From NCBI GenBank assembly GCA_014529385.2, contig CM043954.1, positions 92,593,747 through 92,657,746 on the forward strand: a stretch of DNA of 64,000 bases, in the 5' to 3' direction. Of this stretch, positions 23,023-34,500 are shown in pieces (the stretch's first letter is position 1; the number at the start of each line of letters is the position of its first letter). Origin of the DNA: Adiantum capillus-veneris. Taxonomy: Eukaryota; Streptophyta; Polypodiopsida; Polypodiales; Pteridaceae. A program made the position numbers and the translations under genes. The notes beneath the pieces are model-generated. The model worked only from the letters and a program-made list of their open reading frames with translations, was not told the DNA's origin and did no database searches.

Positions 23023-23111
<89 letters not shown>

Positions 23112-23144
23112 GTCACTTCATCTGCCTGTGATTGATACATTTAG

Positions 23145-23230
<86 letters not shown>
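22919..23230. repeat. Three (AC)n tracts separated by two copies of a 38-bp spacer
   Basis: AC tracts end at 22986, 23108 and 23230. The two spacers (22987-23024 and 23109-23146, starting TTGGTCACTTCATCTGCC) differ at one base. The exact 122-bp period shows duplication of tract plus spacer as a unit. Confidence 0.95.
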
Positions 23231-23233
<3 letters not shown>

Positions 23234-23509
23234 TACACTTGAACTACTGATGTAGCTGATGGATTTATTGTTTGGTGGATGATTAATTTGGGTAGTTACT
23301 TTACACTTCCTCAATGATTGATTCTGGATCATGATATGCATGAAGAAGCCGATGAATATGATGTCTTGGGATGTTCACCATAATCCTTTGCTTTGTAATC
23401 TCCTCTTAGATGTAATGGTCGGTGATTACCATAAGTCTCCACCTAGCACTTTCTACCTCTAGATGGAGTGGCCCTGAAATGCTTTGATCAACTTTTTTGA
23501 CCAGATCCA
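23231..23509. other. No gene seen
   Basis: Non-coding flank between the AC array and the LINE fragments. Confidence 0.35.
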
Positions 23510-23583
23510 CCAAGATTGCATCGGTTTGGTCTCATAGGTTATTTTGGACTTTTGAAGACATTTAATATAACATTTCATTTCAT

Positions 23584-23617
<34 letters not shown>
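23510..23617 (+). mobile_element. LINE 3' end with (CT)n tail
   Basis: TTTGGTCTCATAGGTTATTT ... ACATTTCATTTCATTTATC, followed by a CT tract (23585-23617). The same end occurs at 26487-26575 and, inverted, at 23879-23941. Three copies sharing one 3' terminus followed by a simple-repeat tail are typical of LINE retroposition. Confidence 0.65.
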
Positions 23618-23618
<1 letters not shown>

Positions 23619-23830
23619 GCCGGTATGCACAAATGTCATCATGGTTTCAACATGGACAACTTGTCTCCCTTCCACTACTCCCTTGATGCACCATCATTGT
23701 CTGTTACACATGTGAAGATTACTAGACTCATTCACTAGGACTTGATCCAGTTGGACACCAAGAGAACATGGATAGAGCCGACAAAGGAGTTGGGCACGAA
23801 GATGGATGAGTTTGTGATCGACCCAAAAGA
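23618..23830 (+). mobile_element. LINE coding fragment
   Basis: TTGATGCACCATCATTG...CACATGTGAAGATTACTAGA aligns with 25530-25580 of the plus-strand LINE (TTGGATGCACC...CACATTTAGAGATTACCAAG). It probably encodes part of the region after the reverse transcriptase. Confidence 0.45.
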
Positions 23831-23875
23831 CCCTTTGCGGTCCGTACTCTCCCTATAATAGTCTCATACAGTGCC

Positions 23876-25000
23876 ATGAGAGAAATGAAATGATATATTA
23901 ACATCTTCAAAAGGCCAAAATGACCTATGAGACCAATCTATTACAAATTGGTGAATCAAATACCATGTTTGAGTACAAAAAAAGAGATACTAAATTGCAT
24001 CTAGAAGTGTTACTAGCTCGAACTGTGTTGGGTATGTGTGATCATTGATACAATGGCTGCCCAATACAAGAGAGAGATAAAATGGATGATCAATCTGTCC
24101 TTTTTTGTACTCTGCATGTCGGGATAGTATGGCTCAAATCCTCTATTGTAGTCTCCATCGATTCTGTGAAGCTCCTCTCCTTAGTTGTGGGCGTCTCAAT
24201 CTCCCTAGCTCCAATGCTTGGTTAATGAGAGTACTGCGGGTGTGAGTATGTACCATATTTGAGTACAATAAAAGAGATACTAAATTGCATCTAGAAGTGT
24301 TACTAGCTCGAACTGTGTTGGGTATGTGTGATCATTGATACAATGGCTGCCCAATACAAGAGAGAGATAAAATGGATGATCAATCTGTCCTTTTTTGTAC
24401 TCTGCATGTCGGGATAGTATGGCTCAAATCCTCTATTGTAGTCTCCATCGATTCTGTGAAGCTCCTCTCCTTAGTTGTGGGCGTCTCAATCTCCCTAGCT
24501 CCAATGCTCGGTTAATGAGAGTACTGCGGGTGTGAGTATGAGTTGAGCTTTGCAGTGGTGGCTGCTCCTCTATCATTCCAATGTCTCGTGCAAAGAAATC
24601 AATAATCTATCTCTGGAAATGTCTCTCTCCAGATATCCTCAGTAAACTATCTTTTGTGTTTGTGTAACTGAAGTAGATACAGTCAAAGACATCTCTGGTT
24701 CTAACAGGTCATGACTCTGGAGAAGGGTCCACAACCTTCTTGGAATAGAAAATGGGAGTGACCCTATATCTTGTAATACACTATGCACTGAAATATATAA
24801 TGCATCTCCATTTTTGGTTGTGTATGGCATATAGGCGAAATATCCTATTAGTTGTTGGTATTCCTCTGAATCTACTAGTCTCAATCTCAAGGTGGTGTGA
24901 ATATGTCCATATTTGATCAATGGCACATTTTAACCCATGAGATAGATGTGTATCCATATATTTGCAGATCCTCTTCACTCTATTATTGGGGTGAAGCACA
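23876..25000 (-). mobile_element. LINE fragment, minus strand
   Basis: The minus-strand 3' end at 23879-23941 is the inverse of the LINE end at 26487. Further right, 24830-24965 encodes on the minus strand KYMDTHLSHGLKC and LEIETSRFRGIPTTNR, matching KYMDTHLSHGIRC and LKIQSGQYKGIPPEER of the plus-strand fragment at 25727-25845. The body is widened by the 290-bp duplication at 23962-24541. It has no intact frame. Confidence 0.55.
23962..24541. repeat. 290-bp tandem duplication, nearly identical
   Basis: Units 23962-24251 and 24252-24541 differ at only about three positions by eye (ACCATG/ACCATA, AAAAAAAG/AATAAAAG, GCTTGG/GCTCGG). No gene is in it. It lies inside the minus-strand LINE fragment. 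Confidence 0.95.
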
Positions 25001-26549
25001 AATGCCCACTTTCTTTGACTTTGTTTGGATTGTATATTGATGAGATTGGTGACTACGTCATTGAGACTATAGGGATAGAGGAGCACAATTGTCAAGTGCA
25101 ATTTTTGGGGGCCACACACTAAGTTGTGGCTATTTGACACAATGGTCACTTCCAACCTACTTTATGGAGTACAAATATGGGGGCCTAGCCTGGATCATCA
25201 TAGTAGAACAAGGCGCACATATGATGGATGGAGATCCATGGAGAGACCACTTATATCCATGATCTCCAAGTTGGTCCGGGTGAAAGCCTCAGTGCCACAT
25301 GAGATTATGAGAGCTGAGATGAGCACACCACAAATTGTAGTAGAGGCTCTTGCTAGATCATTGTCTTTCATTCATAGCACATTGGAGCTACCATGCAATA
25401 GATATGCACGACTAGCGCTTAAGTCATCGCGACAACTAGCCAGTGAACGGTGATACTTTATGTTGGTTTGCATAGGTATCATCTTGGTTTAAGCTACATG
25501 GATTTAGTATGAACATGCTTCCCCGTTTTCAGCATTTCTTGGATGCACCCTCCCTCACCCTCACACATTTAGAGATTACCAAGATTATCTGACATGATCT
25601 CATTCATTTTAATACTAGAAGGTCTTGGTTGTCTCCGTCAAACAAATGAGTCGGGGAAGAAGATGGATTTTTATAGAGACCATCTTCTCTGGATGATAGA
25701 TCACGGGTTCATCTCACACCCCAAGTATATGGACACCCACCTATCTCATGGTATTAGATGTGTTATTGGTCAGTTATGTACCTCATCTCACCAATTGAAG
25801 ATACAGAGTGGCCAATACAAAGGTATACCTCCAGAGGAGAGATTATGCTAGTTTTCTAGAGAGTGTAGGAGACATAGGAGCACTATATCTACCAATGCTC
25901 AAAATAATGCGAGATTTGCAAGAATTTTCATTGCTTAAATAGAGAGGATGTGGCACCTTATCCTGCATCATGCATTACTATGATCAAAGGTGCCTATGTC
26001 TCTTCTTGATGGATATTTGTAGACTCAAAGAGAATACCCTTAGGAGAAAAAGGCCTACAAATAGAGGATCCATACACAACCATATCACTACTTTTTACAG
26101 AGGGACTACTTCGAATGGCCCACCATAAGTTACCCAGTCACACCCTCATTAGGGAATTTTTCTTGATTGAGCCATCCAACTTGGCTGCTCATGATGCCCG
26201 AGGATGTGAGGATTTTTCATACCATAGACGAGGCCTATAGCACAGGCCATAGAGCATAATTGAGCGACATCGAGCCCCCCCCCCCCCCCCCCCTGTAAGA
26301 GCCTGACCAGGGAGGACATTGAAGCCATACTATAGAAACCCATGAGAGATCTCGTGGGATAATCATGATTGTCTACTTCCCCCGTTGTGCACCTCATTAG
26401 CCCTCATGTACATGCCCACTCTAGGTACCATAATTTATTTTTATCTTTATGTTCCCTTGACATTGTACTAGCGTCACACATGGTTGTAACCTTTTGGTCT
26501 CATAGGTCATTTTGTCCTTTTTAAGATATCAATATAAAGTTTCATTTCA

Positions 26550-26580
<31 letters not shown>
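24955..26580 (+). mobile_element. LINE fragment with reverse-transcriptase C-terminal part
   Basis: Near 24965-25065 the plus strand reads IIGVKHKCPLSLTLFGLYID, the region before the catalytic YxDD of plant LINE reverse transcriptases. 25124-25453 reads WLFDTMVTSNLLYGVQIWG and LALKSSRQLASER, the usual downstream part. 25594-25851 carries KYMDTHLSHGIRC. The 3' end is TTTTGGTCTCATAGG at 26491 plus a CT/TA tail ending about 26586. The YxDD block itself and everything 5' of it are absent, and the frame is broken repeatedly. It meets the minus-strand fragment head to head at about 24955-25000. Confidence 0.65.
26275..26293. repeat. C19 homopolymer
   Basis: Nineteen consecutive C, inside the plus-strand LINE 3' part. 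Confidence 0.95.
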
Positions 26581-26587
<7 letters not shown>

Positions 26588-26614
26588 ACATTTCACTTCA
26601 TTCATATCTCTCTC

Positions 26615-26656
<42 letters not shown>
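26553..26656. repeat. (CT)n-(TA)n and (GT)n microsatellites
   Basis: A CT tract runs into a TA tract (26553-26586), followed by CATTTCACTTCATTCATATC and a GT tract of about 20 units (26617-26656). The tail of the LINE seems to have been duplicated and mutated. Confidence 0.9.
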
Positions 26657-26659
<3 letters not shown>

Positions 26660-26679
26660 CTGGCTTGTCGTTGAAGGGA

Positions 26680-26840
26680 GATGGGGAGGGGGCGACCTTG
26701 GCTCGCTGGAGCCTGGTCGCTAAAGAGAGATGGGGAGGGGGTGAAGAGAGATGGGGAGGCCTCCCTGGAGCCCGATCACTGGAGAGAAATGGGGAGGGGG
26801 TGACCTTGCCTTGCTGGAGAGAGATGGAGAGAGAAAATCT
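26680..26840. repeat. G-rich minisatellite
   Basis: Four or five imperfect units built around GAGAGATGGGGAGGGGGTGA, with CTTGGCTCGCTGGAGCC-like linkers, at about 26680, 26722, 26744 and 26789. Confidence 0.7.
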
Positions 26841-26869
26841 TTTGCTTAGTTGTTGTAGGAGCAAAAATG

Positions 26870-27745
26870 GCTCTCGTGATAAATCTAGGCTTAAAATAAA
26901 ATAAAATTCTCCATCACTTATGTTTTATACTCACAAACATCTCGTAAATTAAGTTCATTTAATAATATTTAGAGTGTATAATATAAAACACTGCTATGAA
27001 AATCTTAATGAAAGTGTGTTTATAAATTTTCTAGTTGTATCCATATAAGGTATTTGTAAACAAATAGTTGAGATGAATGGAAAAATTCAGAGATGGAATA
27101 AAACTAATTTTTGATGAATAAAAATACAACATGCATATTTTGTGAGATATGGCATAGATCATTACAAAACTTTTGTTTTGTGAAGGTTCTGTTCGTAAGT
27201 GTAGTTACTATTAAGGCTGTACAAAAGTGCTATGTTCTAAATTATAATTTTTATGAGTAATTTGGAAAATATTTTATAGGTTGGAAAAGAACATTTCTTG
27301 ATAAGTTTTTTAGATTTCATATTCCATTTTAATAAGCAACGATGTTTGGTAAAGAATTCAAAAAATAGTTTTTATATAATTTTTTTGAATTTTTGTAATA
27401 AAATGGGTTATGATTAGATATAATGACAAGAACACTGAACAATAACAATTTTCGACATTACAAAAATATTTATATGAAATAATCTTCACGGTCTCTTTAG
27501 CGACCAAGTATTTCATATATTTAATAGTTAAACATTATATATACATGCACATATAGATTATATGATGTTCATAAAGCCGAGTTAACGACTTGAAAGCCAC
27601 ATTTATGCAAAAACAAATGCTTCTATCAAATGACACTCTATAGCCGCATTACCAACCAAGTGCCACGTGAATCTAAAGAGTAAAAATAGTTTGAATACGA
27701 ACATCGTATGGCCGCATTACCGACCATGCCCATATGTTTCTTTTG
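26870..27745. other. AT-rich non-coding sequence
   Basis: No ORF or element recognised. Two loose copies of TATRGCCGCATTACC (27641, 27708) are the only internal repeat noticed. Confidence 0.35.
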
Positions 27746-28178
27746 CAAGGGGAAGGAAAGTTGATGCACCATAAGGATACTAATATCACCCTGTTATCGA
27801 CATAGTACCCCTACGACAAGCCAATACTTACCACAAAGACATCATATTCCCCACATAACCGAGGTGATGCCCCTGTGGCAAGCACTGTTTTGTAAATGGG
27901 AAAGAACATTCATAATCAAAAGGTTTTGAGTTTTGTGCATATGACTGAGAGCAGCTACTCTCACGTGCATTGTAATCATCATACTTTGAGCTCTGGTAAT
28001 CACATTTTGATTTCAAAACTTGCATTGTGTTCCTTGTCTACTGCTCCTTCATTTAAGTGAAATCACTATCAAATCTGTTGTGGTTTGCTACTATGCGTTA
28101 GTAAGCTAAATTGGTTGTTTTGAGTGCATAGAAGTCCGATCGCGGCAACCCGCTAACATTGGTGCCGTTGCCGGGGAT
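27746..28178 (+). mobile_element. Putative Gypsy 5' LTR end and primer-binding site
   Basis: The stretch ends in CGCTAACA at 28158, followed by TTGGTGCCGTTGCCGGGGA (28159-28177). This is very close to the TTGGCGCCGTTGCCGGGGA primer-binding signature of many plant Ty3/Gypsy elements. The left LTR border is not determined. I could not find a matching 3' LTR, so I do not know whether this belongs to the Gypsy relic starting at 31.6 kb. Confidence 0.5.
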
Positions 28179-28199
28179 AGTGATCCTTAGGTGGTGAGT

Positions 28200-30735
28200 G
28201 ACCTAGTCGTAGCTTTTTACTTAGAGACCTTTGATTGTGATTTCCATTCCATTTACACTTTGATAGTCATGCAATTAAGCACGGTGTTTAGTGCTTGGTA
28301 GAGGCTAGAAGTCGGGGACTTTCTAGGTCTATTCTCTAGAGGTATTGCGAGTTGTGAGTGAGATACGAGATCATTGTGCATGTTTTTTGATGCTTGAAGA
28401 TACTGTTCCATATTCCATTTTTCTTCCAATTTTGCATCATTTATCAACTTTTAGTCATAGGATTCACTCCATTACTTAGGAGTAGGTTATTTAACATTTA
28501 CAACCATCAAATTGGGCAAAAAGGATCAGGGAAAAAATTGTCAAAAGCTTATTTTAGTAGCATAGACTATGCATACCCTCTGAAATTTGGGAAATTTGAT
28601 GGTCAAAGCACGAAAGTAGATACAAACCCAAAAATAAGTGCAAAAAGGGGTAAACCAAGCAAGGGAGAGCTGATCTGGAAAGTTCCAATAAAAAAATACC
28701 AGAAACATGGATCGCGATCCATGACCCCTTGAGGCATTATTTTGAACAAAAATTGATACCAAGGGGTCTTGTGAGGTTCTAGGCCACCAGATGCACACTT
28801 TTGTTGGAAAATTGACACCTAAAACATTGACACCTAAAACTCATCCAAATCAAGAAACTGGGAAAAAATCATAAAAACCTAAAAATTGGGTGTTTTTTTG
28901 ACTTTTTGGAATCCAAACTTAAAAATTAGTGGAAATTCAACGTCTATAGGGTACATGCATACAATTGACCAAACTTCATGTCCAAATGCGGTGGAACATG
29001 GATCGCAATCCATGACCCGTAAAGACATCCGAAGCTGAGATTGAGAAAGTGAGTAGCTGACACCATTTGGGTCAACTTTTGTTAAGGGCATCATAGCAAA
29101 AAAACAACAAAAAGTTGACCAAATCACCAAAATACCAATTGCAAGTCAAAAACCACAGGCAGATACAAAAACTGACTTTTGAAAAGAAAAAGTTTTCCAA
29201 ATCCAAAAATAAGTGGTGGGTTATACTCCTTAGATTGCAAGTAGACAATAGGCCAAGTTTGGGGTTCAGATCTGATGGAACATGGATCATGATCCATGTC
29301 TCCCTGCTAATTTTTTTGGACAGAGACCATATAGCCTTGTAGAAGAGACCAACATAAACAACTTATCAAAACCAAGGGTACCAAAAACCTCCAAAAGTGG
29401 GTCAAAATAGGGCAAGAGTCATTCAAGGCTAAAAACCACCCAAGCAGATCAAGAAAGTGACTTTGGGAAGATCAAAAGGGATTCAAACCTTTACAAAGTC
29501 ACATAATAGGGATCAAGAGACTGAGAGAGACCTATGTACCAAGTTTCAGAGGATTTTGACATTAGGGTACATGGATCACAATCCATGACCACCTGTCACA
29601 GAGTAAGCTAAAAAAGATACCAAGGCAAGCACTAATCCTTAGCAGCATAGTGGGTATCTCAAAATTCAATTTGGACTTGAATTGTGCATATAACAAGCAA
29701 AATAGGAATTTTTGTTGAAAGTGCTATATAATTTTAATTCAAGCAGACTTTGACTAACTGAGCGACTGTAAAGTTATAGACACCAAGTGATTTTTGTACA
29801 GAATGTGGAAATTAGAGTTTATAACCATTTGCTGTTGATTGGAGGGTTGGATACATCAAAGAAGGTAACATGTCAGGGTTTTGCAAGCGCCATTTTCTTG
29901 ATGTATTTGAGATTATAAAAGATTTTTCAGAATAGAAACCCTAGTGCTAGAGACCAGTCGAGTCACATTTCTGCAGAGGAAAGCAACCTTAGAGCCAATT
30001 TTGGAGGAAATTCTGATACTTCTTTCAAAATATCTTATACCTACATGGCCGAGGGATCCAAAAGTGTGAGTTTCAAGGAGGAATCCAAAATGGGAGTGGG
30101 AATATCACACAATACACAAACCATGAAACTTTTTCACTTACAATATGAACTTGAAAATGAACAGGGTGCCAAGGTCTATAGAGACGGTATGGATCTCATT
30201 GCGTGAAAATAGGGAGACCAAGTGAGCTTAAGCTCATAGTGCTATGGATTATAGTGGTGATCGATACCTTGGTGAAGAAGGAAACATGTATTTAGTTGTG
30301 CATAATCCCTTTATGGTGGATTAACATACGCAAAAGAGAAAGTTAATGTCGAGCTTGAGGAGAAGCCACCAAAGCTAGACATTCGTAATGCCAAACTCAG
30401 GCGAGTAAATGTGGCCACTTGTGTCAATACAGACAATACACATGTGGGTTTATACAAGTATGATAACAGAGAGCAAATGCTCTATTATAGTGTGAGGAAC
30501 CCAATGCGAGGGAGTTAACGGAGCATAACTGCTTGTATGTATTCACGTATGAAGTGGAGAGAGATATGTAGATAATCATGATGGACAAGTATGGTTGGAG
30601 ATATTCCGCAGTGAGCCGCAATGAGCTTGAGGGATATACGTACTTTGGGGGGACAAGTCCATTAGTAATATGTCACCCCTAGCATGCACAAACCTACTGT
30701 CTATGAAACAATAAGGTCCGAGACTACGAGAGTAA
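28200..30735. other. Repeat-bearing non-coding stretch, probably element leader
   Basis: No protein domain is seen in the 2.5 kb after the primer-binding site. Its main feature is the palindrome-centred repeat at 28700-29600. Near 30640 a purine run (TTTGGGGGGACAAG) precedes the next LTR-like stretch. Confidence 0.35.
28700..29600. repeat. Tandem repeat with an 18-bp palindrome, period ~284-291 bp
   Basis: CATGGATCGCGATCCATG at 28706-28723 is a perfect palindrome. Versions with changed centres lie at 28997, 29281 and 29570. Most copies are preceded by a GACCAAGTTT-like word and TGGAACA, and followed by ACCCC-like bases. Three further copies lie at 45257, 45370 and 45634. Confidence 0.8.
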
Positions 30736-30815
30736 TGTTAGGTAATAGGGCGTAGCTAAGTAGATTAGAGTAGTTTACTTAATGGAGAGAGATAATTTTC
30801 ACACACAAGAGATTT

Positions 30816-30865
<50 letters not shown>

Positions 30866-31404
30866 ACGATATACGTGGTTCACCCAATGTGGGATACATC
30901 CACGAGAAAGCAACTACTCAATGGCTTTAGTACTTCAAACTAGAAGTAGGTTACAAAGGGATTTTACCCTTGATGGAGCTCCCACCTCACTTCACTCTCA
31001 CCACCTCACATACACCTTGTTTCATAAGCTTCACAATGCACCACAATGCATTTTGTGTGTGATAGAGGCCTCCTTTTATAGGCCAAAAGGATTGCCCTCT
31101 CTCATGAGAGGCAGCCGTGTGTAGCCGACTTTGTGTAGACAAGTCCAAGTTGGACTCTCCCACGCGCCCATGTGTGGCCACCCTTGAGAAGAAAAGTCCG
31201 CTTAGAAATCGGCCACCATCCATTGAATTCGGCCAACCGGGCCAACTAACCGGCCGTTCTTTGATCGCTTTCGACCACTGTCTTGCCATAATATTCCTAC
31301 GAAAAGGGAATATTTTGGCGAACCTAGAGGGCGTGAATTTTTGTTTTTTTGATGAGTGATTTTTCTTACGCACCATGGCTTCTACTCATAATGGGGGCCT
31401 TACA
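30736..31404. mobile_element. Probable solo or isolated LTR with internal (GA)n
   Basis: Starts TGTTAGGTAATAGGG and contains ATATACGTGGTTCACCCAAT and TACATCCACG, which resemble the transcription-start (R) region of many plant LTRs. It ends near ATGGGGGCCTTACA. No target-site duplication or primer-binding site was found, so borders and strand are uncertain. Confidence 0.4.
30817..30864. repeat. (GA)n microsatellite
   Basis: About 24 GA units directly upstream of GCACGATATACGTGG. Confidence 0.95.
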
Positions 31405-31559
31405 AATGTGTGTTTTTAAGACTAAAAGTTACAAGGGGTCAATCAAGCTCCATACTTAACAAGTAAGCGCACCTAGAGCCCGAGTGAAAGATTCTTTTGG
31501 TCGAGTAGATTTTTCCAAGCCAAGACCGATGGGATCTTTGAGTTCAAGGGCTCCTATGC

Positions 31560-34500
31560 CCACGCATGGAGGTATTGATATTTGAGACATGATTTTTAGC
31601 ACCAGGGTGCCTGATTCTAGAATTGAGGGTAGAGACGTAAGACTAGAGGAGAGAGTAGCTTACCAAACTCGGACAAAGGCCTCTTATCATTGAGCATGGG
31701 ATGAGAGATATAGTGGTAGGAGAGTCTAGAATGATGAGACTGGTAGCAGAAACTTAAAGAATACGACCTTCTCAAGTGGATAAATGTGTGCCAAAGAAGT
31801 ACAATAGATCGAGAGATTCATACACACATGTTTTCATATTTAAGCAAGTCTTAAGAGAGGAACAAGTCATGGATTTCTATACGCAGTATGAAGGCTTTGG
31901 ACTGACACTGGAAGGGACGACGTTGACTTGGTTCCAACCTCTAAACGCTAAAGATTTCTTGAACATTGATCAATTCTTGTGAGAGTTTGTTGAGAAATTC
32001 TCTAAGAGGGGAATCAAGCACAAAACAATTTCCCAAATCTATGCTTTTAAATGAAAAGAGAATGAAAAGGTGAAAGAAGCTTCACTTTGCTTCAAGAAAT
32101 ACATTTAAAGATGTCCAGTGCAAGATTTACCACAGGATGATTTCTTATGAGTCCTCTTTTTAGAGGGCCTAAAAAAAGAAATTCTAAAAAAGGACACACT
32201 TGAAAGCATCCACAACATTTGAACAAGTCACTAAGGAAGAATTGTATCTAGTTGACCATTGCAAGGCATACAAAGAGGTAACAGAGGACCTAGACACAAA
32301 TACCAATAGTGAATCTTCTACAACTAGCAAGTCGACTACAAAACATAGTGCTCCTACTTCAATCACACAAAACATGGATCAAGTCATCAAAGAAGCATGG
32401 CATAATACCTTTTCAGATGGTAAATGCTATCTTGACTCCAAAAGATGAAACGGGAACCACTGAGACCAATGAAACAATTCAATTGCAAACGGATAGTTGA
32501 TTTTTTTTTTTTTGTCTGAGATATTAGTGACAATGATGAGTACAAAGTCCATGATTCAAGTGATGAATTAGGGAACAATGCCGAGGACGAGCTTTCGAGT
32601 GGCTCAAAAAACAAAAATGCACCAAAACTAGATGAGCCAATCTTCTACGGGTTTCCTAACCAAAAAATACAAAGACAAAGGAGATATCAAATGAGACGAA
32701 CAAAGAAACAACAAAACAAGTTGGAAAAACCAATGCCAAAGTTGATAACCAAAACATAGTATCTCATTCTTGTAGGAGAAAATGAATGTGTTTGAGACAA
32801 AATCGCCAGCAAACCCTTGAAGTTATCAACATGTCGTGCCAACTCAAAGAAACAGGCCAAAAAGAAACCAAAAAACAAGGTTGAAACATAAACAAAGACG
32901 TCCAAAACTGAACAAAAAAGTGAATATCAAAGGTTGAAGTGAACATTTAAAGAGGTTTGGACAATGGAAATGGAGAGTGAAAAGGATTCTAACACTTTAA
33001 AAAATTTAGATGCATCCACTTATTATAAAAAATACATGATTCAAGACCAACTTATTATGGTTGAGCAACCAATGTGAGAACCTCAAGAATCAAGAATATC
33101 GTATGATGGGCGTGAAAATGCAAAGAGGATCAATCTTGTTGAGACATGGAAAGAATTGAGATTGGCTTACATAGCCACAGATCTCACCAAAGAGGAAGAG
33201 CAGGTTTTGATAAGCACTCTCAAGCAATATAGAGATGTGTTTGCTTGGTTGTACAAGGATCTTAAGGGAGTAGATCCAAGAATATGTCAACATACGACAC
33301 CTCTTAAGAGCGACGCTAAACATGACAGACAACATCCATATACCTATAATGAAACATTTGTGAAGAAAATCAAGGAGAAGATAGACAAACTTAAAGAAGC
33401 ATCGTTTACCTATGAGATAGAGCACAAGGATTGGGTGTCACCAATTGTGGTAATTCCCAAAACAAATAGAAAATTGCAAGTGTGCGTAAATATTAAACAT
33501 GTGAATGTAGCCAAGATAAAAGATAACTATCCCTTACCCATCATAGATCATGTGATTGAGAGAGCCGTAGGCAAAGGAACTTACAACTTTCTTGATGGGT
33601 TTTTGGGATACAACCAGCGCTATCAAGACAAAGGATCAACACAAAACAGCTTTTGCAATAGAATGGGGCATATTTGCTTACTGGGTGATGCCTTTTTCCC
33701 TCACCAATGCACTTGTCACATTCCAAAGACTGATGAGTCATGCATTCAAGGAGTATCTAAGACAATTCTTGGAGATTTATATGAATGACTTGTGTGTGCA
33801 TTCTCTCCAAAGAGACAAACATGTAGAACACTTGTAAAGGTCTTTAAGAAATACAAAACTTATCGTATTTGTTTGAATCCTAAAAAATGTGTTTTCATGG
33901 TAAGACAAGGCAAGATTTTGGGGCATATTGTGTCCAAAAATGGCATTTCTACAAATCTTGAGAAAATTCATGTGATTGCTGCACTTCCCAGACCTCTCAT
34001 CATGAAATTTGAGTGGAATGAGGAATGTGAGAAAGCATTTCAACTATTGAAGAGAAGAGTTATTTTTGCTCCGATTTTGAATGCTCCTGATTCAAAAAAA
34101 ATCTTCCACGTTCATTTAGATGCGTCAACCTATGCTATTGGATGCATCTTAGCTCAAATTGGAGAGAGAAATATGGATTTTCCAATTTGTTACTTCATTA
34201 GACATATTAATAGTGCGGAACAAAATTACATGACCATAGAAAGGAAAGGCTTATGAATGATTTATTCAGTCAAAAAGTTTAGACATTACCTTTTCACAAA
34301 CATATTTATATCGGTTTTGTGGATCATGAAGCACTATGGTATTTAGTGAACAAACCATTCAATACTGTCCGTATTGTTTGATGGTTCATAATATTGCTAG
34401 AGTTTGATTTCACTGTAGTGGTCAAGAAAGGGATTATTCATTAAAGAGCGGACCATTTATTGCGGTTGATACACAGGAAAGCACCTTGGGGGGTTGTTGA

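Noticed and set aside
22841-23131. ORF encoding long His-Thr repeats
   Set aside because: It is only the translation of an AC microsatellite. The same applies to Ser-Leu and Arg-Glu ORFs over the TC/GA tracts at 40.1, 44.9 and 46.3 kb.
22919-23230. CRISPR-like array (repeat, spacer, repeat)
   Set aside because: The repeats are AC microsatellites and the 'spacers' are copies of each other. The genome is clearly eukaryotic.
28706-29587. Restriction-modification or prokaryotic operator sites
   Set aside because: The GATC-rich palindromes lie in a plant repeat with ~285-bp period and no adjacent gene. A repeat-family origin explains them better.
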